Source: Paraburkholderia sp. UYCP14C (GTDB lineage: Bacteria; Pseudomonadota; Gammaproteobacteria; Burkholderiales; Burkholderiaceae). Taken from it: a stretch of 64,000 nt of DNA. The stretch is from NCBI RefSeq assembly GCF_004197395.1, contig NZ_SELS01000031.1, positions 28,597 to 92,596 of the forward strand, in the 5' to 3' direction. Below the pieces are notes generated by a model. The model ran no database searches and was not told the origin of the DNA. It saw nothing but the letters and a program-made list of their open reading frames with translations. Made by a program: the position numbers and the translations under genes. Numbering within the stretch: position 1 is the stretch's first letter; every line of letters begins with the position of its first letter. This document shows, one piece after another, positions 49,370 through 57,872 of the stretch.

Positions 49370-50149
49370 ATGAGCAAGATAGCTGGAAAGTTTCCGACCG
49401 CATTGGTAACGGGTGCGCGACGCGGTATTGGCCGGTCGATCTGCGTCGCGCTCGCGCGGCGCGGCTTCGACATTGTGCTGACCGATGTCGTGAACGACGA
49501 GGACGTGGCGACGACCTGCGCGCTCGTGCGCGACGAAGGTCAGGACGCGCTGTTCATTCAGAGCGATCTCAGTGACATCGCTTCGCATGACAACGTCGTC
49601 GAGGAAGCCGTGCGCTTCAACGGAAGCATCGAATGCCTCGTCAACAACGCGGGCATCGGTTCGCCGAGCCGCGGCGATCTGCTCGACGTATCGCCGCAAG
49701 CATTCGATGCCGTGCTCGGCGTCAATCTGCGCGGCACGTTCTTCATGTCGCAGGCCGTCGCCCGCCACATGGTCTCGACGTCCTCCAGCTTTGCGCGGGC
49801 AATCGTCACGGTCTCTTCCGTTTCGGCCGAGATGGCATCGACCGAGCGTGCCGAATATTGCCTGTCGAAGTCGGCGCTGCCCATGATTACCCGGCTTTTT
49901 GCCCTTCGACTCGCTAAAGCGAATATCGGCGTGTTCGAGGTAAGACCCGGCATCATCCGCACCCCGATGACGGCAGGCGTCGCGGAGAAATACGAGGCGC
50001 GATTCCGCGAGGGCCTGGTGCCCGCCGGACGCTGGGGTGAAAGCGACGAAGTGGGGCAGGTGGTCGCGACGCTTGCCGGCGGTCTGCTGCCGTTTGGAAC
50101 AGGCAGCGTGGTCAACGTGGATGGCGGCCTGTCCATCCCAACATTCTGA
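49370..50149 (+). CDS. Short-chain dehydrogenase/reductase
   Basis: This 259-aa classical SDR has the cofactor motif TGARRGIG (residues about 15-22), NNAG, the catalytic Ser in TVSSVSAEM and the YxxxK pair in EYCLSKSA. The C-terminus ends VNVDGGLSIPTF, typical of 3-oxoacyl-ACP-reductase-like sugar or alcohol dehydrogenases. It lies 30 bp after the ATPase and 10 bp before the GMC gene. It probably catalyses one oxidation step of the imported compound. Confidence 0.9.
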   Translation: MSKIAGKFPTALVTGARRGIGRSICVALARRGFDIVLTDVVNDEDVATTCALVRDEGQDALFIQSDLSDIASHDNVVEEAVRFNGSIECLVNNAGIGSPSRGDLLDVSPQAFDAVLGVNLRGTFFMSQAVARHMVSTSSSFARAIVTVSSVSAEMASTERAEYCLSKSALPMITRLFALRLAKANIGVFEVRPGIIRTPMTAGVAEKYEARFREGLVPAGRWGESDEVGQVVATLAGGLLPFGTGSVVNVDGGLSIPTF

Positions 50150-50159
50150 GCCAGACGCC

Positions 50160-51884
50160 ATGAAAGCGACGACATATGACTACGTGATCGTGGGCGGCGG
50201 CTCGGCGGGTTGTGTACTGGCCAATCGCCTGAGCGCCGATCCCTCGATCAAGGTTCTGCTTCTGGAAGCTGGTGGTTCGGATCGCCACCCGTTCTTCTCG
50301 ATGCCGGCCGGCTTTGCCAAGATGACGCGCGGCATTGGTTCGTGGGGCTGGTTCACGGTGCCGCAAAAGCATCTGAACAATCGCGTGCTGCGCTTTACGC
50401 AGGCGAAAGTGATTGGCGGCGGATCGTCGATCAATGCGCAGATCTACACGCGCGGCGTTCCCGCCGACTACGATGACTGGGAACGGAAAGCGGGCGCGAC
50501 GGGATGGTCTTATCGCGACGTGCTGCCTTACTTCAAGAAATCCGAGAATAACCAGCGCTTCGCAAACGAATATCACAGCTATGGCGGACCGCTCGGTGTA
50601 TCGAATCCGATCAGCCCGTTGCCGATCTGCGAGGCGTTCTTTCAGGCCGGTCAGGAACTCGGCATTCCGTTCAATCCGGACTTCAACGGTGCGACCCAGG
50701 AAGGTCTCGGCTATTACCAGCTAACGCAACTGGATGCGCGGCGGTCATCGACGGCGGCAGGTTTCATCCGCCCCGTGCTCGGACGGCCGAATCTGACGGT
50801 CTGCATGCAGACGAGAACGCTGCGCGTGATCGTCGAAGGAATCCGCGCGACGGGTGTCGAGTACGTGACTGGCGATAGCCGCGATCCGCAAATCGTGCGT
50901 GCGTCGCGTGAAGTCATCGTGTCTTCGGGCGCGATCGGCTCACCGAAACTGTTGATGCAGTCGGGCATCGGCCCCGCCGATCATCTCCAGTCGGTCGGTA
51001 TCAAACCAATCCACGATCTTCGTGGCATCGGCTCGAATTTGCAGGATCACCTCGACCTCTTTGTTATCGCCGAGTGCACGGGCGATCACACCTACGACAA
51101 GTACAACAAGCTGCACAACGCCGCGTGGGCCGGACTGCAATATCTGTTGCTAAAGAAGGGACCGGTGGCGTCGAGTCTCTTCGAAACCGGCGGCTTCTGG
51201 TATGCGGATCGCGACGCGCGCGACCGCTCTCCCGACATCCAGTTTCATCTCGGCCTTGGGTCCGGAATCGAAGCGGGCATGGCGAAGCTGAACAATGCCG
51301 GTGTCACGCTGAACACCGCGTATCTTCGTCCGCGCTCGCGCGGCACGGTCCGGCTTGCCAGCGCGGACCCCGCCGCCGCGCCGCTGCTCGATCCGAACTA
51401 CTGGTCCGATCCATACGATCGCGACATGGCGATCAAGGGTCTGCGACTGGCGCGCGACATCCTGCGCGCCCCTGCGATGAGGCGCTATGTACAAAGCGAA
51501 GTTCTGCCTGGCGCGCGCGTGAACACCGATCAGGAACTGTTCGAATACGCATGCGCGAATGCGAAGACCGATCACCATCCTGTCGGTACCTGCCGCATCG
51601 GACGATCCGATGACCCCGACAGCGTGGTCACGCCAGACCTGCGTCTGATTGGAATCGATGGCTTGAGAGTCGTCGATGCGTCTGTCATGCCGTATCTGCC
51701 CTCGTGCAACACAAATGCACCGACGATCATGGTCGCCGAGAAAGCCGCCGACATGATCATTCAACCCTCAACATCGAGAGGATCGTATGAAGATCAAACT
51801 GCCTACATCGGACGGAGCAATCCTGGAATACGCGATGCAGCAGCAGGAAGACCAGCTTCCGCCGTCCACCGCGCCGACCTTTGA
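50160..51884 (+). CDS. GMC family FAD oxidoreductase (choline dehydrogenase-like)
   Basis: This 574-aa GMC flavoenzyme oxidises an alcohol with FAD. The N-terminus DYVIVGGGSAGCVLANRLS binds FAD, and GGGSSINAQIYTRG is a GMC signature. The catalytic His lies in DHHPVGTCRIG and the second active-site residue is Asn in SCNTNAPTIM. The conserved fold ends near IMVAEKAADMI, but the frame runs on for about 37 residues of non-family sequence. This makes a 98-bp overlap with the next gene, so the original stop was probably lost. No BetI or choline genes lie nearby. Confidence 0.88.
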   Translation: MKATTYDYVIVGGGSAGCVLANRLSADPSIKVLLLEAGGSDRHPFFSMPAGFAKMTRGIGSWGWFTVPQKHLNNRVLRFTQAKVIGGGSSINAQIYTRGVPADYDDWERKAGATGWSYRDVLPYFKKSENNQRFANEYHSYGGPLGVSNPISPLPICEAFFQAGQELGIPFNPDFNGATQEGLGYYQLTQLDARRSSTAAGFIRPVLGRPNLTVCMQTRTLRVIVEGIRATGVEYVTGDSRDPQIVRASREVIVSSGAIGSPKLLMQSGIGPADHLQSVGIKPIHDLRGIGSNLQDHLDLFVIAECTGDHTYDKYNKLHNAAWAGLQYLLLKKGPVASSLFETGGFWYADRDARDRSPDIQFHLGLGSGIEAGMAKLNNAGVTLNTAYLRPRSRGTVRLASADPAAAPLLDPNYWSDPYDRDMAIKGLRLARDILRAPAMRRYVQSEVLPGARVNTDQELFEYACANAKTDHHPVGTCRIGRSDDPDSVVTPDLRLIGIDGLRVVDASVMPYLPSCNTNAPTIMVAEKAADMIIQPSTSRGSYEDQTAYIGRSNPGIRDAAAGRPASAVHRADL

Positions 51885-52959
51885 CCGGATCGCCTATGCG
51901 GCGGCCCACGTGGTCGTCGACCCCGCGCATGCCTATGAGCCTTGGGGTGATGCGCCACGAGTCGACTGGGACGCTACGCTTGAGTTTCGCAGCTACCTGT
52001 ATGGCTTGGGATTCAAGGTGGCCGAAGCGATGGATACCGCGCAACGCGGCATGGGCATCGGCTGGCCGACAGCCGCGGAGTTGATCCGGCGCAGTATCGC
52101 GCACGCGCGCGGCATCCCCGGCGCGGATCTGGCTTGCGGCGCGGGTACCGATCATCTCGATGGCGCGCGTGACCATACGCTGGCAGACATTGTCGCGGGC
52201 TATCAGGAGCAGTTCGAGGTGATCGACTCGGCAGGCGGCCGGCCGATCATGATGGCGAGCCGCGCGCTATGTGCGGCAGCGCGTTCCGCCGACGACTACA
52301 AGCAGGTCTATGACGCGGTGATCTCCGCGTCGCGCAACAAGGTCGTGTTGCATTGGCTCGGCGATGCGTTCGACGCTTCGCTCTCCGGGTACTGGGGCAG
52401 CCGCGACGTAACGACGGCGATGGCAACCGTGCTCGACATCATCCGTCTTCATCGGGACAAGATCGAAGGAATCAAGATTTCGCTGCTCAACGCGGAATAC
52501 GAGCGGCAACTGAGATCGCAGTTACCTGAGAGCGTCGTGATGTTTACCGGCGACGACTACCACTACGGCGAACTCATTGCAGGCGACAGCACCGGCCACT
52601 CGCACGCGTTGCTCGGCATCTTCGATCCGATCGCGCCAGTCGCATCGCGCGCATTGTCGAAGCTCGCGGCTGGAGACACGAGTGCATACCGTCAGCTGAT
52701 CGATCCGACGGTTGCGCTATCGCGCGAATTGTTCCGGGCGCCCACGCAGTACTACAAGGCGGGTGTCGTGTTTCTCGCATGGCTCAACGGCCATCAGGAT
52801 CATTTTTCGATGGCGGGCGGCATGGAGTCCGCACGGTCCGTGCAACATTTTGCGGAGGTGTTCCGCAAGGCGGACGCGGCAGGCGTGTTGATCCGGCCGC
52901 AGTTGGCAGCCGAGCGTATGGCGCGCTTGCTGAGCGTGCGCGCGGGTGTGTCGCAGTGA
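51787..52959 (+). CDS. DUF993 family protein (dihydrodipicolinate-synthase-like TIM barrel)
   Basis: This 390-aa protein matches the DUF993 group, distant relatives of class I aldolases such as dihydrodipicolinate synthase, with no settled function. Landmarks are the opening KIKLPTSDGAI, the MDTAQRGMGIGWPT segment, LACGAGTDHL and KVVLHWLGDAFDASLSGYWG. A Lys in the EGIKISLLN strand is a candidate Schiff-base residue, by inference only. GAGAGGA precedes the ATG at 51787, inside the tail of the GMC frame. In the cluster it could cleave an oxidised sugar. Confidence 0.65.
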   Translation: MKIKLPTSDGAILEYAMQQQEDQLPPSTAPTFDRIAYAAAHVVVDPAHAYEPWGDAPRVDWDATLEFRSYLYGLGFKVAEAMDTAQRGMGIGWPTAAELIRRSIAHARGIPGADLACGAGTDHLDGARDHTLADIVAGYQEQFEVIDSAGGRPIMMASRALCAAARSADDYKQVYDAVISASRNKVVLHWLGDAFDASLSGYWGSRDVTTAMATVLDIIRLHRDKIEGIKISLLNAEYERQLRSQLPESVVMFTGDDYHYGELIAGDSTGHSHALLGIFDPIAPVASRALSKLAAGDTSAYRQLIDPTVALSRELFRAPTQYYKAGVVFLAWLNGHQDHFSMAGGMESARSVQHFAEVFRKADAAGVLIRPQLAAERMARLLSVRAGVSQ

Positions 52960-52988
52960 TAGCGGTCGTTGAGCCGAGGAGACAGGAA

Positions 52989-53549
52989 ATGGCACGACGC
53001 AATGAGACTACGCGGAACGAAACATTCGATGAGCAGGCACGGCGCACGCAGCTGCCGGTCTTCAATGCGGAGGTCGCGCGCAGGCTGGGAGAGATAGTCG
53101 TCAACATCGCGGGACGCCGCAGCCTGCCGATTGCGGTGGGTGTCGCGCTGCCGGATCGACCGCTGTATTTCTGCGCGCTCGAAGGCAGCAATGCGGAGAA
53201 CGTCGACTGGATCCGGCGTAAGGAGAACACCGTCTTCCACTTTGAGCGCAGTTCGCTCGAGGTGGGCGTGATGCTGGAACGGAATGAACAACGCCTCGCG
53301 TCGCTGGGTCTGCCGGAGCAGCGCTTCACGGCCTTTGGCGGCGGTGTGCCGTTACGGGTGGCGAACGAGGGCATCGTCGGTGCGATGTGCGTGTCGGGCC
53401 TCGATCACGTGGCCGATCACGAACTCGTGGTGGAGGCGCTGTGCTGGCACCTGGGCGTGCCGCATTTCAACGCGATCCTGTCGCATGCCGCGGATGCGCC
53501 GCGACCGCACACGGGCCATCTGTCCGAACGGCGCGCGGCCAGCGCCTGA
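52989..53549 (+). CDS. UPF0303/HbpS-like (heme-degrading domain) protein
   Basis: This 186-aa soluble protein fits the GlcG/HbpS fold in its UPF0303 branch. Visible features are LPIAVGVALPDRPLYFCAL, the ENVDWIRRKENTVFHFERSS segment, TAFGGGVPLRV and the late DHELVVEALCWHLG. The family is annotated as heme-degrading on weak evidence, and its biochemical role is open. The ATG at 52989 follows AGGA; an upstream in-frame extension overlaps DUF993. It is often seen beside catabolic oxidoreductases. Confidence 0.72.
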   Translation: MARRNETTRNETFDEQARRTQLPVFNAEVARRLGEIVVNIAGRRSLPIAVGVALPDRPLYFCALEGSNAENVDWIRRKENTVFHFERSSLEVGVMLERNEQRLASLGLPEQRFTAFGGGVPLRVANEGIVGAMCVSGLDHVADHELVVEALCWHLGVPHFNAILSHAADAPRPHTGHLSERRAASA

Positions 53550-53592
53550 ACGACACACGTCATCAAACCCGAACGACAGAGGAGACGCTTTC

Positions 53593-54924
53593 ATGGAAGC
53601 GAATGCAATACGCAGCGTGGCGCCGCGCATGCACACAGCCGGGAAGGCAGGCACCGCCGATCTGGTCCGCGTGATTGCAGCGAGCACGGCCGGCAGCGCG
53701 ATGGAGTGGTACGACTTCAGTATCTACGGGACCGCGTCCGCGCTGATCTTCGCCGATCTGTTCTTTCCTGGGCTCAGCAAGGCGGCGGGTCTACTCGCAA
53801 TCTTCGGTGCCTACGCGGCGGGATTCTTTGCGCGACCTGTAGGCGGCCTGTTTTTCGGCTGGCTCGGCGACCGGCTCGGGCGCAAGGTCGTGCTGGTTGC
53901 GACCGTGCTGCTGATGGGCGGCTCGACGTTCTGCATTGGCCTGCTGCCAACCTATGCGACTGCGGGCGTGTGGTCGACGGTGGGTCTCGTGGCGTTGCGG
54001 CTGTTGCAGGGCTTTGGCGCGGGTGCGGAGCAGGCGGGCGCTTCGCTGATCGTCTCCGAGTTCGCGCCGGCCGAGCGACGCGGCTTCTATGCGGCGCTGC
54101 CGTTCGCGGGCTGCATCATCGGCATCCTGCTGGCCGGTGCGATGTTCACGTGGGTGCAGCATTTGCCGAAGGACGTTTTCTACGCGTACGGCTGGCGCAT
54201 TCCGTTTCTCTTCAGCGCGCTGGTCGTGATCGCGGGCATCGTGATCCGGATGCGCGTGAAGGAGAGTCCGGTGTTCGAGGAGATCCAGCGACAAGGGCAT
54301 ACCAGCAAGCAGCCTGTACGCGATCTGCTGACCGATTCGCGCCGTACGCTGCTCGTGGCCTTCGGGTTGCGCGTGGGCGAGAACGGTTCGTCGTACCTGT
54401 ATCAGGTATTCGCGCTCAGCTACCTGACGAAGGTGCTGCTCGTCGACAAGTCGGTCGGTACTCTTGGCATCACTATTGCGGCCGGTCTGGCCGTAGTGAC
54501 GATCCCGCTGATGGGCTGGCTGTCCGACCGGTTCGGCCGCCGGATCATGTATCGGCTGGCAGCGCTCTTCACCTGCGCATGGGCGTTTCCGGCGTTCTGG
54601 CTATTCAACACGAAAGATCCCGTGTGGATCATTTTCGGCATGAGCGTGGCAATCGGCGTTGGCGTGTTCGGCATGTACGGCATTCAGGGTGCGTATTTCC
54701 CTGAACTGTTCAGTGCTCGGTATCGCTATACCGGTGTCGCGGTCAGCAAGGAGTTCGCGGCGGTGGCCTCGGGGGGCGTCGCGCCATTCATTGCGGCGGC
54801 GTTGATTGGCTGGTCGGGCGGCGCGTATTGGCCAATCGCAACCTATATCGTCGTGTTGGCGGGGGTGACTTTCCTGTCGACGTTCTTTGCGCCAGAGACG
54901 CGAGGTTGCGATCTCGCCGGATGA
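53593..54924 (+). CDS. MFS transporter, metabolite:H+ symporter (MHS) family
   Basis: This 443-aa transporter has twelve hydrophobic helices and the MHS features AGSAMEWYDFSIYGT (helix 1) and FARPVGGLFFGWLGDRLGRK (loop 2-3). The central loop reads MRVKESPVFEEIQ. MHS members carry acids such as shikimate, citrate, alpha-ketoglutarate and benzoate. It is the last gene of the LacI-led run and could import an acid substrate or export a product. It converges on the AraC gene with 31 bp between and no clear terminator. Confidence 0.88.
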   Translation: MEANAIRSVAPRMHTAGKAGTADLVRVIAASTAGSAMEWYDFSIYGTASALIFADLFFPGLSKAAGLLAIFGAYAAGFFARPVGGLFFGWLGDRLGRKVVLVATVLLMGGSTFCIGLLPTYATAGVWSTVGLVALRLLQGFGAGAEQAGASLIVSEFAPAERRGFYAALPFAGCIIGILLAGAMFTWVQHLPKDVFYAYGWRIPFLFSALVVIAGIVIRMRVKESPVFEEIQRQGHTSKQPVRDLLTDSRRTLLVAFGLRVGENGSSYLYQVFALSYLTKVLLVDKSVGTLGITIAAGLAVVTIPLMGWLSDRFGRRIMYRLAALFTCAWAFPAFWLFNTKDPVWIIFGMSVAIGVGVFGMYGIQGAYFPELFSARYRYTGVAVSKEFAAVASGGVAPFIAAALIGWSGGAYWPIATYIVVLAGVTFLSTFFAPETRGCDLAG

Positions 54925-54955
54925 ACCATGAATTGCCGTAGCGCCTGAATGACGT

Positions 54956-55891
54956 CTACCGATGCTTTTCCAGTGAAGGTGACCTGGTTTCGAGGGACGA
55001 CGAATCCTCGGGGGCCGGGTTCGTTCCCGCAAACGCTTCGCGATAAGCGGCTGGCGTCGTCTGCTTCACGGCGCGGAATTGCCGGTTGAAGTTGGCGACG
55101 TTCGGAAACCCGGATCGCGAAGCAATGAGGGAGACAGGCCACGACGTGGTGGCGAGCATCCGGCACGCGTGGCCAATGCGCACCCGATTCAGGTATTTGC
55201 CGACGCTCTCGCCCAGGTGCTGAACGAAGTACCGGTTGAGTGTGCGCTCGGACAGCGTCGCCGCTGCTGCCAGTTCCTGCAGCGTCAGGCGCTCGGCAAA
55301 TCGTGCGTCGATGACGCTCAACGCGCGATTCAGGCGTTCGGGTTCGTGGCCCGACGGCCGGCCCACCTGCCCCTGGTTGAAGGCGGCCGGGGAAGCGAGT
55401 GGCGTCGCGTCCTTGTCGGCCAGTAGGCACAACAGATCGAGCGCGGCGCTCAAGCGTTGCCTCGGCGATCTGGATAGCAGCGCTTCATGCTGCTGGCTCA
55501 CGGCCAATCCGACTTCCGGTGAAAAGGCGAGGCCGGATGCGCCCCGGCGCAACAGCGCGCGCAGCGGTTCGTATTCCGGGCAGCAGTCCGCGATTCGTCT
55601 GGCCCAGTCGCCGCTAAACCAGATCACGATCGCCACCTGCGGTGCCGCGGCGTCGATCGACTTGTTCGAAGCCCATGTGTGCGGCAGATCCGGCGGAACG
55701 AGCACGAGGTCGTTGCCTTCATAGTCGGCAACCGAATCACCGATGTAGCGCTTGCCGCGGCTATTCATCGTGAGCGTAAGTTCGTACTCCGGATGGTGAT
55801 GCCATTCGAACGGGAGGCGGGCGAGCTTGCGGTGGTAGACCCGGATGGAACACCCGGCGTCCATCGTGACGTGTTCGTATGCTGGCTTCAT
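54956..55891 (-). CDS. AraC family transcriptional regulator
   Basis: This 311-aa activator has an N-terminal cupin-type sensing domain (about 20-110, with FEWHHHPEYELTLTM) and a C-terminal double helix-turn-helix (about 195-295, with LTLQELAAAATLSERTLNRY, then SLIASRSGFPNVANFNRQF). The start at 55891 gives the usual AraC length; the long upstream in-frame extension runs antisense through the GMC gene. It diverges from the second GMC gene, 96 bp apart, which it probably controls. Confidence 0.88.
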   Translation of the reverse strand: MKPAYEHVTMDAGCSIRVYHRKLARLPFEWHHHPEYELTLTMNSRGKRYIGDSVADYEGNDLVLVPPDLPHTWASNKSIDAAAPQVAIVIWFSGDWARRIADCCPEYEPLRALLRRGASGLAFSPEVGLAVSQQHEALLSRSPRQRLSAALDLLCLLADKDATPLASPAAFNQGQVGRPSGHEPERLNRALSVIDARFAERLTLQELAAAATLSERTLNRYFVQHLGESVGKYLNRVRIGHACRMLATTSWPVSLIASRSGFPNVANFNRQFRAVKQTTPAAYREAFAGTNPAPEDSSSLETRSPSLEKHR

Positions 55892-55987
55892 GTCCGGATA
55901 CGCAAATACAACGTCCGGATTGTATCGCTTCCTGAGCACGGCGGGAGCTAGGATCTGGACACTGCAACTGCGAGAGCGATAAACGAT

Positions 55988-57538
55988 ATGGAGACTGCAA
56001 TGCATGCCGACGTCGTCATCATCGGTTCGGGTGTAGGAGGGAGCGCCGTTGCGTGGCAACTGGCGCAGACGGACGCGCGCGTACTGGTCATCGAACGCGG
56101 AGAAAATCTGCCGCGGGAGCTGGAGAACTGGGATGCCGAAGCCGTGTTCGGACAGCTTCGTTACCGGACGCGCGAAACCTGGCTGAACCGCGCGAACCAA
56201 AGGTATCGTCCTGGTCAGTACTATTTCGTCGGCGGACACACGAAATTCTTCGGGACAGCGATGTTTCGATTCAGAGAGGCGGATTTCGGAGAGGTGCAGC
56301 ACGAGGAGGGCATTTCTCCGGCATGGCCGATCTCGTACGCTGACCTGGAACCTTACTACGACCTCGCCGAATCGCTGTTTGGCATCAGGGGAGACTCGAG
56401 CGCCGATCCGACGGAGCCGCCTCACTCTCGGCCCTATCCGCATCCGCCGGTACCGGATGAACCCGCGATTGCGAAGCTGCGTCGCGACTTCGCGCGCCAG
56501 GGGCTGCATCCTTTCCCTATGCCGAGCTCGATCGATCTGGGCTCTGGAGGAGGCTGCATTCGTTGTGGAACCTGTGATGCCTTTCCTTGCCGCATCGATG
56601 CAAAAGGCGACGCCGAGAAATGTCTGTTGCGTCCGGCTTTGAGGCGCGGTTCAGTCACGCTGATGACCGGCGCGCGCGTCACGCGCCTCGTCACGGACGC
56701 GACGGGGAAAAGAATCGTATCGGCGGAAGTCGAATCGCGCGAAGGGCGCAAGACCGTGACGGGCGACACGTTCATTCTCTCTGCGGGCGCAATCAATAGC
56801 GCCGCCTTGCTACTCGCGTCAGCCAACTCGCGCATGCCGCGGGGCCTCGCGAATTCGTCGGGAGCGGTGGGGCGGTACTACATGAACCACAACTGCACGG
56901 CAATACTGGCGATCGATCCGCGCCGTGTGAACGACACCCGATTTCCGAAAACGCTTTCCGTCAACGATTTTTATTATGCGAGCGATCACGACGACTGGCC
57001 GCTCGGCAATATCCAGATGCTCGGCAAGATTCGCGAAGCGATGCTGCGTGGCGCGATGCCTTATATGCCACAGCGGGCGCTTCGATACCTGAGTGACCAC
57101 AGCGTCGATTTGTATGCGATGTCCGAGGATTTGCCGGATCCCGACAGCCGGATCGAGCTGACGGAACAGGGCGAGATCAGGCTCTTGTGGAAACGCACGA
57201 ACCTGAAACCCCACGCGCGACTTGTCAGTAAGACGAAGGAAATATTGCGGCGCTCAGGATTTCCGTTGGTCGTGAGCCGCCGATTTGGCGAGGACACGCC
57301 GTCGCATCAATGTGGCACGGTGCGTTTTGGCGCCGATCCGGCGTCGTCGCCGCTGGATCCGCTGTGCAAGGCGTACGACCACGACAATCTCTATGTTGTC
57401 GATGCCGGCTTCTTTCCATCGTCCGCCGCGTTGAATCCGGCGTTGACGATCGCCGCGCAAGCTTTGCGGGTGGGGGCATCGTTGTGCCATAGCTTTGGGC
57501 CGCCGGCGATGGTGAATCGGATTGTCGAACCAAGCTAA
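55988..57538 (+). CDS. GMC family FAD oxidoreductase, gluconate dehydrogenase-like
   Basis: This 516-aa FAD enzyme has an N-terminal dinucleotide fold (ADVVIIGSGVGGSAVAWQL). A GG-rich FAD segment YYFVGGHTKFFG follows, then the conserved FILSAGAINSAALLLAS and the C-terminal catalytic His in SHQCGTVRFG and Asn in AALNPALTI. A cysteine-rich insert GGGCIRCGTCDAFPCRID near residues 178-196 is notable. No cytochrome or small subunit gene is adjacent, unlike three-subunit gluconate dehydrogenases. It diverges from AraC and ends with a terminator. Confidence 0.85.
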   Translation: METAMHADVVIIGSGVGGSAVAWQLAQTDARVLVIERGENLPRELENWDAEAVFGQLRYRTRETWLNRANQRYRPGQYYFVGGHTKFFGTAMFRFREADFGEVQHEEGISPAWPISYADLEPYYDLAESLFGIRGDSSADPTEPPHSRPYPHPPVPDEPAIAKLRRDFARQGLHPFPMPSSIDLGSGGGCIRCGTCDAFPCRIDAKGDAEKCLLRPALRRGSVTLMTGARVTRLVTDATGKRIVSAEVESREGRKTVTGDTFILSAGAINSAALLLASANSRMPRGLANSSGAVGRYYMNHNCTAILAIDPRRVNDTRFPKTLSVNDFYYASDHDDWPLGNIQMLGKIREAMLRGAMPYMPQRALRYLSDHSVDLYAMSEDLPDPDSRIELTEQGEIRLLWKRTNLKPHARLVSKTKEILRRSGFPLVVSRRFGEDTPSHQCGTVRFGADPASSPLDPLCKAYDHDNLYVVDAGFFPSSAALNPALTIAAQALRVGASLCHSFGPPAMVNRIVEPS

Positions 57539-57611
57539 GCGGAGACGGGAGATGGGGGGCGCTGTTCAATGGGCGCTAGTGGGTGTCGGCACCGGACTGC
57601 CTGGAAATAAG

Positions 57612-57645
57612 AAACCCCGCAAGACCTGGATCTCGCGGGGTTTTT
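57612..57645 (+). terminator. Terminator after the second GMC gene
   Basis: A stem AAACCCCGC/GCGGGGTTT with a 14-nt loop is followed by T residues, 73 bp past the GMC stop. Confidence 0.8.
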
Positions 57646-57677
57646 CGGAATACTTCGGCCTTTGCCGGAACAACTGA

Positions 57678-57699
57678 TGGTGCCAGGGCCGGAATCGAA
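57678..57699 (-). other. tRNA 3'-end-like sequence (possible attachment site remnant)
   Basis: On the minus strand the 22 bases read as a T-loop (TTCGATT), T-stem half (CCGGC), acceptor half (CCTGGCA) and CCA. No matching 5' part of a tRNA lies beside it. Such fragments are left where an element integrates into the 3' end of a tRNA gene. The decayed accessory region begins immediately to its right. Confidence 0.4.
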
Positions 57700-57872
57700 A
57701 AATTCCTGCTATCGCTTTGCTGGAGCATGTTTGCGGAATTTTGCCTGTGCAGATACCACCAGAAATACCACCGGGCGGGGGCGCTTGCCAGAAAGAGCGA
57801 GCGAAAGCTTATCGGCGAACGAGGCATACTGCAGTCGGCCGAGTTCGACCCCCGACTGCCTCCGAACTCGTG

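Larger units (their letters stand above)
57539..57872. other. 334-bp gene-free boundary stretch
   Basis: This holds the GMC terminator and the tRNA 3'-end-like fragment, both listed separately. Short readings on either strand show no recognisable protein. It marks the passage from the catabolic cluster to the decayed accessory region. Confidence 0.5.

Noticed and set aside
43366-51884. Choline-to-betaine pathway (betB/betA) reading of the aldehyde dehydrogenase and GMC genes
   Set aside because: The two genes are separated by a sugar transporter and SDR, no BetI regulator or choline carrier is present, and the LacI regulator fits a sugar.
55892-56509. N-terminal extension of the AraC regulator to 56509
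   Set aside because: It is antisense to the second GMC enzyme and would give an abnormally long AraC protein.
57678-57699. Complete tRNA gene
   Set aside because: Only the last 22 bases fit; no D-arm or anticodon arm can be drawn from the neighbouring sequence.
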